A stretch of DNA of 64,000 nt from Bacteroidota bacterium (GTDB lineage Bacteria > Bacteroidota > Bacteroidia > Bacteroidales > F082), in assembly GCA_018816765.1 (NCBI GenBank), contig JAHIUX010000041.1, positions 1 to 64,000 on the forward strand. The letters are read 5' to 3'. Position numbers and translations under genes: made by a program. How positions within the stretch are numbered: the first letter of the stretch is position 1; each line of letters begins with the position of its first letter. This document shows, piece by piece, positions 16,216 through 26,008 of this stretch. The notes beneath the pieces are model-generated. The model worked only from the letters and a program-made list of their open reading frames with translations. It had not been told where the DNA came from and ran no database searches.

Positions 16216-19062
16216 TTAAATTTTGTCCGCTTTTTCCTGCGCCTGCTTCAATAGATCATCAGCCTGCTTGCGCGCTTGTTTAACAAGATCATCAGCACGC
16301 TTATCGCCTTCTGCCACAATTTTATTGGCTGAGTCATCCCCTTCTTTGCGCACCTTTTTTGCGGCTTCTTTGGCCAGCTTTTCGCCGATCAAGCCCTTTG
16401 CTTTGCCTTCCTTTTCTATTTTTTGGGCCTGTTTCTCCGCTTCTTCCCTCACTTGTTCAGCCGATTTGGTAGCTTCACTTTTTATCTTTGCCCCACTTAT
16501 CTCGGCTTGTTTGACCAATGCATCGCCCTGTTTGCGGGCATCTTCAATGATTTTTGCAGCTTCATCTCTGACCTTGGCCTTCACCTCTTCTTTTTGCTTC
16601 TCCAACTCTTTCCTGGCCATGTCTTCCAGTCCTGATTTCAGGTTCGATCCATAATTGCTATAGTCGATTGCAATTTTTGGATCAGATGCCATCCCGCTAA
16701 CCTTGGCCTTAACCTGCACGGATGTTCCCGGGTTGACGCTCAGGCCTTTCTTTTCAGCCTCCGACATCAGTTTTTGCATGCCTGTTGTGACAGTGCTGCC
16801 TAATTGATCGAAAGGCAATTTAAACAAAAGGTCATAATCGATGTGCTGGTCAAAATCGATGAAACCGCCCACAGTCACATCAGCACCTGCATACTTGAGG
16901 TCGAACGGCTTAAGATACACTTTGCCATTCAAAATCTCGAACGAAAAATTCAGGCCATCGGTCTTCAGCTGTTTGTATTTTTCGCTGCCGAGCGCTGTAG
17001 ATATCCGGCTCAATGCTTCGGAAGAAGCAACAACAAGGTTGGTCGTTTTCAGCAAGCCACCGCCGGTAAGAGAGCTGTAAACCGGATTCAGGCCACTGTC
17101 GAGCTGGCCATTCAGTTTAAACCCGGTCGAGAATTTACCACTTGCCTTTTCAGCAATCGGGGCAGCCTTTTGAAACATCCCGATCGTTTTGTATGCCAAT
17201 GGAATATCAAAATCATTGAGATTAAACTCGAATCCAATGAGTGGATTTTGCATATCCTTGCCATCAAAGGAGCCTTTCATACTTACCGAACCGCCAATAA
17301 ATTCGGCCACAAGCGGATCAAACACAAGTACCTTATCACGATAAATGAGTTGTGCCTTTGTATGGTTTAGCTCATAGCTGTCGTAAAGTAATTTTTCGAT
17401 TTGTCCGTTAAACGTAAAATCGATGTTTGCTGGCAGATCCAGGGGTGCGCTGGTGGTATCGGAAGGATTCGCCGATTCAGGCTCTCCCGACATCGAAGCC
17501 ATCAATTCGTTCACATCGAGCAGGTTCGATTTCAGTTGCACTTTCCCAACAAGGGGTAATGAGCCCAGGTAGTATCCCAAAAAATTTTCAATTTTCCCTG
17601 TCATGGCCACGTCACTTTTTCCAAGTTGTGTGGAAAACTTCTCCATTTCAAGAAAGGCTGGTGTGAACACCAGTCTGGCTTCAAGGATATTCACTGGAAG
17701 ACCAAACATAGCCGATTGATACTCAAAATCATTCATTTCAACAGTCCCTTTGGCATCGATCCGATCGTATTGTTTCTGGTCGATATCGGACTTCTTCCCT
17801 TTAATGGCCAGGTCAAATTGCACTTTACCTGTAAGCCTATCTTCCTTTTCGATGGGCATGACATCAGCGAGCCCTGTAAGGTCGAGCTTTCCTTTAAAAG
17901 AGGCTTCAAAATCGGGATTGCTCACCGGGGTTTTCAGCAATAATCCGGCATGAAACGGGCTTGATCCCATCTCAAAATCGAAATTCTTTACATGTATAAT
18001 GGTGTTGTCAGGATCTCCTGTCTGATTGAGAATGCTGGTGTTTATTACAATATGCTCAACCCGTTTCGGCAGGTCGGGATAATAAAATGAAGCGCCTTCA
18101 ACAGCAAGGTTCAGTCCAAAACCAGGCATTTTTGTTTCGGTATAGGTTCCTTTCACAAAGCCTGCGAGACTAAAATTACCGGCAACAATCACCTTATCCA
18201 TGCCGGCGGCATAAATAGCCGGAACCAGCGACAACAAATCACCAAAATTGTTATTGACAGCGTTGAATTTCAGGTCCATGTCAATGTCGTCACCTGGCAT
18301 CTCAAACGATCCTTCGAAACCAATTGCAAGCTGATTGAGCAGCATGCTGGTTTCTTTAAAGGTATAAACACTGTTCTTCAGGTCGGTGACAATTTTCGAG
18401 TCGACCTTTGTTTTTACCCGCTTCAGGTAGGCTGTCTTTTCATAGATCAAATCCATGCTTTCAGCAGAAAGTAAGGTGTGCAGCGTGGCCACATCAGCCG
18501 TAAAATCACCGCTTACACTGCCACTCAATCCTGTTAACATTGTTTCAAATGCAAGTGACTGGTCATCATATCGCAGGCGGCCATTCGAAAGTTCAATATG
18601 GTTCAGTTTTATTGACAACGGGCTTTCTGCAGCATCACTTGCCATGGTGTCCGCCACTTCGCTGGCAGGGATGGTGATGTCCCAGTTCACTGACAAATCG
18701 GGCAAGGTGATCAGGTTAATGACCGGATCACGCATCAGGATTTGCTTTATTTCGTAAGCGTTACCATTGATCACGCTCATCAGGTCGATCGTAAGTCGCA
18801 AGGAAGAGAAATAAGCCAATGTGTCTTTTTCGAACGGACCAACGCCCACCACGCTCAGGTCATTGATGCCCAAACTGAAATCAGGGAAACTCCTGAACAG
18901 GTTGAGGCTTGCTCCACTGAAGTCAACTTTAGCTTTAACGTTCTTGTTGATCTCTTCCTTGAGCAGCCCAACAATTTTAGCCTTAAACAAAAATGGGGTG
19001 GCTGCCAGCAGGATAAGCAGAGCCAGCAAAGCAATGCCTAGAATTTTGAAAATCTTTTTCAT
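16216..19062 (-). CDS. AsmA-family protein with long charged coiled-coil tail
   Basis: A 948-residue inner-membrane-anchored periplasmic protein of the AsmA family, whose members are large beta-rich lipid-transfer-like proteins affecting the outer membrane. One N-terminal transmembrane helix (about 5-27) is followed by the AsmA start ('VDFSGASLNLFRSFPDFSLGINDLSV') and the AsmA C-terminal region ('GGLLKTTNLVVASSEALSRIS', 'YDLLFKLPFDQLGSTVT', 'KAKVSGMASDPKIAIDY'). Residues from about 820 to the end are a Lys/Glu/Ala-rich coiled coil with repeated 'EAEKQAQK / KQADDLLKQA' units, an unusual extension. The gene is directly coupled to the class D beta-lactamase gene downstream. Confidence 0.9.
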   Translation of the reverse strand: MKKIFKILGIALLALLILLAATPFLFKAKIVGLLKEEINKNVKAKVDFSGASLNLFRSFPDFSLGINDLSVVGVGPFEKDTLAYFSSLRLTIDLMSVINGNAYEIKQILMRDPVINLITLPDLSVNWDITIPASEVADTMASDAAESPLSIKLNHIELSNGRLRYDDQSLAFETMLTGLSGSVSGDFTADVATLHTLLSAESMDLIYEKTAYLKRVKTKVDSKIVTDLKNSVYTFKETSMLLNQLAIGFEGSFEMPGDDIDMDLKFNAVNNNFGDLLSLVPAIYAAGMDKVIVAGNFSLAGFVKGTYTETKMPGFGLNLAVEGASFYYPDLPKRVEHIVINTSILNQTGDPDNTIIHVKNFDFEMGSSPFHAGLLLKTPVSNPDFEASFKGKLDLTGLADVMPIEKEDRLTGKVQFDLAIKGKKSDIDQKQYDRIDAKGTVEMNDFEYQSAMFGLPVNILEARLVFTPAFLEMEKFSTQLGKSDVAMTGKIENFLGYYLGSLPLVGKVQLKSNLLDVNELMASMSGEPESANPSDTTSAPLDLPANIDFTFNGQIEKLLYDSYELNHTKAQLIYRDKVLVFDPLVAEFIGGSVSMKGSFDGKDMQNPLIGFEFNLNDFDIPLAYKTIGMFQKAAPIAEKASGKFSTGFKLNGQLDSGLNPVYSSLTGGGLLKTTNLVVASSEALSRISTALGSEKYKQLKTDGLNFSFEILNGKVYLKPFDLKYAGADVTVGGFIDFDQHIDYDLLFKLPFDQLGSTVTTGMQKLMSEAEKKGLSVNPGTSVQVKAKVSGMASDPKIAIDYSNYGSNLKSGLEDMARKELEKQKEEVKAKVRDEAAKIIEDARKQGDALVKQAEISGAKIKSEATKSAEQVREEAEKQAQKIEKEGKAKGLIGEKLAKEAAKKVRKEGDDSANKIVAEGDKRADDLVKQARKQADDLLKQAQEKADKI

Positions 19063-19093
19063 AACTGGCTGAATTTAGTTTAATTAATGCGGA

Positions 19094-20170
19094 CTATAAA
19101 TTTATTTTGCTACGTAAAAGATGGTCAGCAATCGTGAGTGCAGCCATTGCTTCAACAATGGGTACTGCCCTTGGGACAACACAAACATCATGCCTTCCCT
19201 GAGGTTGAATTATCACGTTATGACCGGCTGTATTGATTGAATCCTGCGTTTTCATCAGGGTTGCGACAGGTTTAAATGCGACGTTGAAATAGATATCCTC
19301 TCCGTTCGAAATGCCACCCTGAATGCCGCCTGAATGATTTGTGCGGGTGTGTACTTTCCCTTCTTCAATCCTGAATATGTCATTGTGTGCCGATCCGGTC
19401 ATCTTCGCAGCCTGAAAACCGCTGCCATACTCAAAGCCTTTCACTGCATTAATGCTTAACATGGCCTTGCCGAGGTCGGCATGCAGTTTATCGAACACCG
19501 GTTCGCCAAGCCCGGCAGGCACGCCAATGACGACACAACTTACAACGCCACCAAGCGAATCGCCCGCAAGCCTGGTTTCCTCAATCAGGTTGAGCATTTT
19601 ATCGGACCAATCCGGGACCGGGCACCTGACCAGTGAATCTTCCACATATTTATGCGTTATCCGGCTTTTATCCACCGTAGCCGAAATAGTCCCGATGGCG
19701 CTTACATAGCCAATAACCTGAATGCCATGCCGTTTTAACAACAATTTTGCGATTGCACCGCCAACAACCCGCGAAACTGTCTCTCTGGCCGATGACCTTC
19801 CTCCTCCCCTGTGGTCACGGATACCGTACTTAGTTTGGTACACATAATCGGCATGTGAAGGTCTGTAAACATCTTTAAGCGCGTCGTAATCTGAAGGCCG
19901 CTGATCGTTGTTTCTTACCAAAAATGCCAGGGGTGCTCCAGTTGACCTGCCCTCAAAAATCCCAGACAGGAACTCAACCGTATCAGCTTCATTTCTGGGA
20001 CTTGTAATCGCTGACTGCCCTGGTCTCCGGCGGTTAAGTTCAGACTGCACAAATTCCTGGTCGATGTCGAGACCGGCCGGAAGTCCGTCGATGATGCCAC
20101 CAATGCCAAGTCCGTGCGACTCGCCAAAACTTGTGAGAACCAAAGCTTTTCCAAAACTGTTTGCATTCAT
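19094..20170 (-). CDS. aroC: Chorismate synthase
   Basis: A 358-residue FMN-dependent enzyme making chorismate, the last step of the shikimate pathway. Conserved motifs are 'LTSFGESHGLGIGGIIDGLPAG' (contains the first family signature), 'RRRPGQSAITSPRNE', 'HADYVYQTKYGIRDHRGGGRSSARETV' (second signature), and 'HNDIFRIEEGKVHTRTNHSGGIQGGISNG'. Length is normal. It lies 31 bases upstream of the AsmA gene on the same strand. No other aro genes are in the window. Confidence 0.98.
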   Translation of the reverse strand: MNANSFGKALVLTSFGESHGLGIGGIIDGLPAGLDIDQEFVQSELNRRRPGQSAITSPRNEADTVEFLSGIFEGRSTGAPLAFLVRNNDQRPSDYDALKDVYRPSHADYVYQTKYGIRDHRGGGRSSARETVSRVVGGAIAKLLLKRHGIQVIGYVSAIGTISATVDKSRITHKYVEDSLVRCPVPDWSDKMLNLIEETRLAGDSLGGVVSCVVIGVPAGLGEPVFDKLHADLGKAMLSINAVKGFEYGSGFQAAKMTGSAHNDIFRIEEGKVHTRTNHSGGIQGGISNGEDIYFNVAFKPVATLMKTQDSINTAGHNVIIQPQGRHDVCVVPRAVPIVEAMAALTIADHLLRSKINL

Positions 20171-20417
20171 ATGCGCTTATCTTAGCAGGTTTTTTCCATT
20201 ACAGCAGTGCATCAGCCAAAATCTGTGAAAGGAAATTTTGCGAATAAAGATAAAGCGAAAATCATCATTACAGGCAGCGATTCAAAATTTTGAGCATGAT
20301 CAGCCATATTTATCGCTGATCTAACATACCCGGCCCTGCTCAAGTCCAGATTCCTGCTTAACTTTCGAAGGTACTTGCAGCCTTGCGCTGAGCCCCAATA
20401 TTTAATTCATCGAATCC

Positions 20418-20449
20418 TTTGACAACATCGCCTCGAATTGGTAAATTTG
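20418..20449 (+). promoter_or_regulatory. Bacteroidota housekeeping promoter upstream of lipoprotein gene
   Basis: TTTG (20418-20421), a 20-base spacer, then TAAATTTG (20442-20449). Both halves and the spacing match the -33/-7 consensus. It drives the lipoprotein gene at 20505 with a leader of about 50 bases. The remainder of the 334-base divergent gap (20171-20417) shows nothing else I can identify. Confidence 0.75.
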
Positions 20450-20504
20450 CAACGCAAAGCCAACCCGAATGCGGCATTGATCATAATATCAGAATTATCT
20501 TACC

Positions 20505-21188
20505 ATGAAAAATCATCCACTTGCCACCCTCTTGATTTCACTGTCCTTTTTTATTCTACTTATCAGCGCCTGTTCAAAAAGCAACACCTTCCAACCGGCC
20601 CCATACAATTCAGTTTCTGACGCGTTTAAACAATATAGCTTGTTCGATACAAATAGTTATTGGGTGTTTCGCAACGACCTGACGCTTCAGAAGGACACCT
20701 TAACCTTAACTGATTTTTACTCTGAGAAACGGTTTCACACAAACCCTGTAACACAAAAAGGGTACAGTTATGAGGCTTTTCTGCTTACATACACTAGCAA
20801 ACACCTTGGAATTATCAAATCAGAAATAACTGCCGGCGAAGAGCAATCAACTGCTGAAATGATGTATGAAAACTACCGGATATATTTTAATACCGGACGC
20901 TATTTCAGTATCCTAACCCCGATGTACCCGATGAATGAGACTCAGCTGTTAGGAATAAACGAAGGCAATTACACCAACCTTGCCTTCATGGATGAGTTTG
21001 TCTTGAATGACAATACCTATTCAAAGGTATACAAGACTTCGGTGAAGGATTACCATGATGGCACCGATACGATGTTCATGGAATATTACCTTGCTGATGG
21101 TGTTGGACTAATCAAATACACCGCCACCAATTCGGCCACAAACCTCAGCTGGTCGTTGCTGCAGTCAAATGCAATACCAGCCAAATAA
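20505..21188 (+). CDS. Lipoprotein of unknown function
   Basis: A 227-residue protein with a lipoprotein signal peptide: MKNHPLATLLISLSFFILLISAC, lipobox 'LISAC' with Cys23. The mature part begins 'SKSNTFQPAPYNSVSDAFKQY'. It has alternating beta-strand patterns ('NSYWVFRNDLTLQKDTL', 'FMEYYLADGVGLIKYTATN'). The 'YW...VFRND' and 'YLADGVGLIK' segments look like the small beta-rich lipoproteins common in Bacteroidota. No family or function is recognised. It is transcribed alone from its own promoter and converges with the DUF349 gene. Confidence 0.8.
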   Translation: MKNHPLATLLISLSFFILLISACSKSNTFQPAPYNSVSDAFKQYSLFDTNSYWVFRNDLTLQKDTLTLTDFYSEKRFHTNPVTQKGYSYEAFLLTYTSKHLGIIKSEITAGEEQSTAEMMYENYRIYFNTGRYFSILTPMYPMNETQLLGINEGNYTNLAFMDEFVLNDNTYSKVYKTSVKDYHDGTDTMFMEYYLADGVGLIKYTATNSATNLSWSLLQSNAIPAK

Positions 21189-21220
21189 AAAAAACCGGCC
21201 GATCTTTCGAAGAGCCGGTT
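21187..21220 (-). terminator. Terminator for the DUF349 gene
   Basis: AACCGGC (21193-21199) pairs with GCCGGTT (21214-21220); between them CTTTCGAAG is also self-complementary. On the minus strand the stem is followed by eight T. There is no T-run on the plus strand, so it serves the minus-strand DUF349 gene, though the hairpin also follows the lipoprotein gene's stop. Confidence 0.8.
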
Positions 21221-21242
21221 TCGCATGATGTAGTTTGTCAGG

Positions 21243-23426
21243 TTAATCCTTCAGTATTTTCAATTTGGCCTCAAGCAATTTCAAGTCATTCTTCGCCTGA
21301 TTGATTTTCTTCTCATATTCGGCTTTCATGATTTCTGCATTCTTGCTGTTGGCAAAAAAACCAATGTTGTTTTCCCACAAATTGATTTCATCACGCAGCT
21401 TTGCAATCTTATTGGTAAGGCCAAAGCGTTCGCGGCGAATCCTGTCCTGTGATTCAGGCTCATCCTTCATTCCTTCAACCATACCACGGTATTCGGTTGT
21501 GCTCATTTCGACCTCGGTGATTTTCATCTTGTCGAACAAGGCATCAATGGCTTTTCGGTATTGTCCCTGCAGCTGATCCTTCATCTTGATCGGCACATGA
21601 CCGATTTCCATCCAACGGCGCTGAAATCCCCTAAGGGCCTCGAGGTTGGCGTGTTTATCTTTTGCAACTTCAAAAGCTGCAATCTGAGCGATCAGTTCTT
21701 TTTTCTGATTCAGGTTTTCGGACTCCACATCCCTGATGCTGCCAAAGAATTCAGCTTTACGCACAAAGAAAGCATCGCAGGCTGCACGGAAACGCTTCCA
21801 CACCTTGTCTGAGTTCTTTTTTGGAACCGGGCCTATCTTTTTCCATTCTTCCTGAAGCTGCTTAAGCTGGTCGGTGGTTTTTCTCCACTCGCTGCTGTCT
21901 TTCAGGGCTTCGGCCTGGGCACAGAGATCGAGTTTGCGGTTATAGTTTTCAAGTTGCTGGTCCTTAATTTTCGAGAAGAATTCTTTCTTGCTTTCGAAGA
22001 AGGCATCCATGGCAGTTTTGAAGCGGCTCCAGATTTCATCATTGAGTTTCTTGGGTGCCTGTCCAAGGCTGCGCCAAACATTGAAATACTCACTTACCAG
22101 ATCCGACTTGGCATTCCAGTCGTTGATGGTCTCAGCAGTTTCAACGGTAAGCTCTTCCATTTTCTCGCACAAAGCGACCTTGGCATCATAATTATGCTGT
22201 TGCTCTTCCTGAACCTTGTTGTAATGCTCGCGCCTGATCAAATTGATCTTGTCGGTTGCATTCTTAAACCTCTCCCAGATTTCGTCCTTTTTATCCTGAG
22301 GTGCAGGGCCAATCTCTTTCCAGTCATCGTGCAGCTTTTGCAGCATTTTGAATGATTTGATGATCGACGATTCAAGCAACAACTCTTCAGCACGCTCGCA
22401 GATTTCAATTTTGGCCTCAAGGTTTTTCTTCAGGTCAAGGTCACGCAACTCTTTGTTTATCTTTACCTTGTCGAAGAATTTTTCGACGAGGAAGTGGTAA
22501 TTATTCCACAGGTTGGTGATTTCGGCAGCAGGAACCTGGCCTATGCTCTTCCACTTATCCTGAAGGATTTTAAATTCGTCGTAGGTTTTCTTCAGTGTTT
22601 CTTCCGACGAAATCAGGTTCTTGAGTTCTTCAAGAATAGATTGTTTCTCCCTGAGGTTTTCTGATTTTTTCTTTTCTAAAAGCTCATTAAAATGGGCCTT
22701 GTTTTCCTTATAGGTGTTGAAAGCTGCTTTAAACCTCACTTCCAATGGGTCGTCGGCATGGGCGTAATCATCCCTGTTGCCGCCATCAGAAAGGTACTGG
22801 GCAAGCTCTTGTTCAATATCTTCTTTATTCAGTTTTAAAAACTTCACCTTGATTGCAGCTACTTTTGCCTTGATCACTGAAATATCAGCATCGGTAACTG
22901 TTTCTTCAAGTAACTCAACCAATTGCAGTTTATTGAGACCTTCATATTCAAACACTGTTTCAACATGATCGTCATCTTCGTCATGATCTGCATCGTCACC
23001 CGGGTGATCAGCATCCATCAATGACAAAGCCAACTCTTTTTCCTTTTTGCTTAGGGCCGGTTTTGCCTGCATTGCTTCGGCTTTAACCTCCTCAGCTGTG
23101 ATGGCCTGATCGGAGTGCATCATTTGCCCGGCAAGTGCAGCTTCGGCATCGGTAATTTGCTTTTCAGCAGCCTGTTCTGAGTTAATCGCTTCGCCGGCCT
23201 TCTTTTGCGGCGCAGCTTCCTGATACAATTTGTTCGATTGCATCAAATCAACTAATCGTTTTGTTTCAGTGTCCGAAATCACCGATTTCGGCTGAGGGGT
23301 TACATCATCAGTTGATTGGGCTGATGTGCTGAATTCATTTACAGATTGTTCAACCTGGTTTAAGGAATTCTCCTCCGGGGCAGCTTGCTGCATCGGATTC
23401 TGATTAAGTTGGGCTTCGTTTTCCAT
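21243..23426 (-). CDS. DUF349-repeat protein
   Basis: A 727-residue cytoplasmic protein. The first 150 residues are acidic and low-complexity (Gln/Glu/Ala and an Asp/His patch 'DDADHDEDDDHVE'). The rest is helical with five DUF349 units of about 75 residues, each with a 'W-K-x-I-G-x-x-P...W-x-x-F' core: 'LQDKWKSIGQVP', 'LHDDWKEIGPAP', 'YFNVWRSLGQAP', 'LQEEWKKIGPVP' and 'FQRRWMEIGHVP'. A coiled coil ends the protein. The molecular role is unknown; the family is widespread in Bacteroidota. The ATG at 23426 (MENEAQ) is preferred to one seven residues upstream (MLILLFI), which would add a hydrophobic tip to an otherwise soluble acidic N-terminus. Confidence 0.9.
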   Translation of the reverse strand: MENEAQLNQNPMQQAAPEENSLNQVEQSVNEFSTSAQSTDDVTPQPKSVISDTETKRLVDLMQSNKLYQEAAPQKKAGEAINSEQAAEKQITDAEAALAGQMMHSDQAITAEEVKAEAMQAKPALSKKEKELALSLMDADHPGDDADHDEDDDHVETVFEYEGLNKLQLVELLEETVTDADISVIKAKVAAIKVKFLKLNKEDIEQELAQYLSDGGNRDDYAHADDPLEVRFKAAFNTYKENKAHFNELLEKKKSENLREKQSILEELKNLISSEETLKKTYDEFKILQDKWKSIGQVPAAEITNLWNNYHFLVEKFFDKVKINKELRDLDLKKNLEAKIEICERAEELLLESSIIKSFKMLQKLHDDWKEIGPAPQDKKDEIWERFKNATDKINLIRREHYNKVQEEQQHNYDAKVALCEKMEELTVETAETINDWNAKSDLVSEYFNVWRSLGQAPKKLNDEIWSRFKTAMDAFFESKKEFFSKIKDQQLENYNRKLDLCAQAEALKDSSEWRKTTDQLKQLQEEWKKIGPVPKKNSDKVWKRFRAACDAFFVRKAEFFGSIRDVESENLNQKKELIAQIAAFEVAKDKHANLEALRGFQRRWMEIGHVPIKMKDQLQGQYRKAIDALFDKMKITEVEMSTTEYRGMVEGMKDEPESQDRIRRERFGLTNKIAKLRDEINLWENNIGFFANSKNAEIMKAEYEKKINQAKNDLKLLEAKLKILKD

Positions 23427-23502
23427 TATAAATAATAATATTAGCAATTACCATCAGGTCCTTAACTTAAGCACCTTTGGATATGGGTTCAGTTCGGGAC
23501 TG

Positions 23503-23510
23503 CAAAAATA
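23503..23510 (-). promoter_or_regulatory. -7 promoter element upstream of DUF349 gene
   Basis: On the minus strand TATTTTTG matches TAnnTTTG, 77 bases before the DUF349 gene ATG. A matching -33 TTTG is not clear. Confidence 0.45.
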
Positions 23511-23631
23511 GAAATTATTTGTTCTTCGTTAAGCATTAAGCAAAAAAGTAGGCCAATCCTGAGCGATGTTTTGCGGCAACCCGTGTTGGTGGCTTTTTGC
23601 ACATCATTTACCAAGGCTGAGGAATGAAGCA

Positions 23632-25920
23632 TCAGTCAAACATTGAGCGGTTGAAGATCACATAGCCGATGTTTAGCAGCACGGCAAAGTTATTGCCTTC
23701 GCGGTCAAAATAGTTTGCCGACAAACTCAGTGGGCCCAGCGGACTGTGGTAAACCACAGCAAATGAACCCACGTAGGATGGATTGCTGAATGCCGGTCCA
23801 AACGATGGCTGTTGCCCCACTCCCGGATTGTTCAATCTTTTGTAGGGTTGAAAAATATAGCCTTCGAGCCGCAGGTCAATTTTACGGCTAAAGCCAAACA
23901 CTGTCTTAAGCCCTCCTGCAAGGTAAGTAAACGCCCGGTATTCATCGAGGTACAAAGTGGTCATCTCAGGAACCGGGCCGAATGAAGGTGCCGAAAGCAT
24001 GGTGGCTGTGTAGTTTGACAACACTGGCTGGCTCGAATAAGAAAACTCACCGTAGCATCCTGTCGTGAGCCTGCCCGTTTTAAAAAAGTAGTTGTCGTAG
24101 GCAAACTTGACCAAATAATACCGGTGATAACGCTTGATTTCATCCTGCTTTGGGTTGAATGAACCAGCCAGGTAGGTTTCGTTTCCTTCGTAATACCTGG
24201 CCTCAAAGCTCAACCTGGCGCCAGAGTTTGCATACTGTTTGCGGTTAAGCGAGTTTAATTCGAACAAAAAATGCGGGCACCAAAGGTGCGAGGTGGTTTG
24301 GTCAGCAGTATCGTTACGGCTAAATGAATTTGTTTGATAATAATTCAGGTTCCTGTTCACGTCAGCAATACCAAAAAGCAACCTTCCGTAACGTCCGAAG
24401 GTATGACCAAAATCAGCGTCAAGGTATCGCTCATCATTGATCAGGAAAGCCGGGTTGGGATCTTCGTAAAAGTAATTTGCATTTTTAAAGTAATCTTTGC
24501 GGGCCATTGTTCCATTGAGCCCAAGAAAAAATGGCAGTTTCCCCGGGAAATCCAATCTGCCGTTTAGCTGCACCGATGAGTAAAACCGACCGTAATAGGC
24601 ATTCAGTCCGATGCGACTTCCAATCCGGTCGAGTCGCTTATAGTGTATACCTACAAACGCTTCATTCACAGCAGTTGACGAAATATTTCCACCAAAAAAC
24701 CCTTCAAACTTTTCAGCTAGGGAAACATCCAGATGCAGTTCAAACTGTTCACTTTCAGGATTGTATATCAGCTTTGGATAAATAAAGTTTACCTTGTCAT
24801 CGGCAAGCAAGGTGAAGTAACGCTCCCGGATTTGGCTCAGGGTGTTGAACTTCTTTCCCGGATTGAGCTTTTTGGTGATGTATTCGGCCTGCGCCTGATT
24901 TGTGCCGGTGATGACAATGGTGTCGAAATGCAATGCAGGCAGGCGGTGTTTAAACGCAAACCGCTTTTCTCTGAGACTCACCGTATCCACCCTGAGGGCG
25001 ATCTGTCTGGTCAGCCTGGGCATGGCCCTGATAGCCGCAACATAACCACTGTCGATATAGCGCTCGGCCTGGTCAAAATCGAGCAGCGAAGCATACCCCA
25101 TTTTCGATTCAATCAGCACGCCTATTGAGTCCGGGATATGGTAATCTGCCTTGCGCATGAGCATGTTTTGCAACTGCGATATAATGTCAGCTTCGTCGGC
25201 CGGAGGATAATTGCCGGCGGCTTTACTACCAATGATGACATCTGCTTCAAACTCCTCACGGGCCACATCGATCGGGAAATTATTGTACATACCACCATCA
25301 AAAAGCAGTTTGTTATTTATTCTGATGGGTTTGATATAAAAAGGAAAGGTGTATGAAGCCCTGACCGCAGAACCCAACTGCCCGTTTCGCAAAACTATAA
25401 GCTTTGATGAATCAATGTCAGTGGCCACACAGCGAAATGGAATCATCAGGCTATCAAAGCTTTGTTGCCCCAGAGCACCAGCGACTGAAAAAAGGTCCAT
25501 CAGTGCGTAATCCATCAGGTAAGGCGCCACAAAATTAGTTGGCAAAAACTGCTTCAGTCCGCCCTTGCCCTGCACCAGCGGAATTTTCACCCAGTAAGCA
25601 TCCGGGTCATATGCCTTTGAGTAATAAAACCGCTCATCAATGTTACCCTGTGCCCAATCCTTAAAGCGATTGCTGCTAACCAGCTGTTCTATTTCGAGTG
25701 GGGTATAGCCACTTGCGTAGAGTGCGCCAATCAGCGCACCCATTGAGTTGCCAACAATCTGATCAACTGGGATTTGGTTTTCTTCGAGGGCTTTTAACAC
25801 ACCAACATGGCTTAAGCCTTTGGCCCCGCCCCCACTTAACACAAGGGTTACATTCTGGGCAGTTGAAGTCATCGCCCAAAAAAACATAACCAAAGACAAT
25901 ACAATAAACCGGGTTTTCAT
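23632..25920 (-). CDS. Patatin-like phospholipase with POTRA and outer-membrane barrel
   Basis: A 762-residue exported protein with the layout of the PlpD/type Vd family: signal peptide (1-21), patatin lipase domain (about 24-225), a POTRA-like domain (about 330-405), then a C-terminal beta barrel. Patatin motifs are the oxyanion loop 'GGGAKG' (30-35), the nucleophile Ser59 in 'GNSMG', and the second dyad residue Asp208 in 'DGGMYNN'. The barrel has repeated amphipathic strands ('FYSSVQLNGRLDFPGKLPFFLGL', 'YHSPLGPLSLSANYF'). It should hydrolyse lipid acyl esters at or outside the outer membrane; the true substrate and whether the lipase is released are unknown. It stands as a single gene. Confidence 0.92.
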   Translation of the reverse strand: MKTRFIVLSLVMFFWAMTSTAQNVTLVLSGGGAKGLSHVGVLKALEENQIPVDQIVGNSMGALIGALYASGYTPLEIEQLVSSNRFKDWAQGNIDERFYYSKAYDPDAYWVKIPLVQGKGGLKQFLPTNFVAPYLMDYALMDLFSVAGALGQQSFDSLMIPFRCVATDIDSSKLIVLRNGQLGSAVRASYTFPFYIKPIRINNKLLFDGGMYNNFPIDVAREEFEADVIIGSKAAGNYPPADEADIISQLQNMLMRKADYHIPDSIGVLIESKMGYASLLDFDQAERYIDSGYVAAIRAMPRLTRQIALRVDTVSLREKRFAFKHRLPALHFDTIVITGTNQAQAEYITKKLNPGKKFNTLSQIRERYFTLLADDKVNFIYPKLIYNPESEQFELHLDVSLAEKFEGFFGGNISSTAVNEAFVGIHYKRLDRIGSRIGLNAYYGRFYSSVQLNGRLDFPGKLPFFLGLNGTMARKDYFKNANYFYEDPNPAFLINDERYLDADFGHTFGRYGRLLFGIADVNRNLNYYQTNSFSRNDTADQTTSHLWCPHFLFELNSLNRKQYANSGARLSFEARYYEGNETYLAGSFNPKQDEIKRYHRYYLVKFAYDNYFFKTGRLTTGCYGEFSYSSQPVLSNYTATMLSAPSFGPVPEMTTLYLDEYRAFTYLAGGLKTVFGFSRKIDLRLEGYIFQPYKRLNNPGVGQQPSFGPAFSNPSYVGSFAVVYHSPLGPLSLSANYFDREGNNFAVLLNIGYVIFNRSMFD

Positions 25921-26008
25921 TGTTGCATCGATCGCAAATTAAGTTAACGGATTAATGCATCATTTGGAGCTGCAGGCACATGGTTGCAGCCCGCTGGTAA
26001 AAAGCCAA

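Noticed and set aside
16223-16654. Open frame antisense to the AsmA tail
   Set aside because: Ala/Ser/Phe-rich complement of the Lys/Glu/Ala repeat; no independent gene signals.
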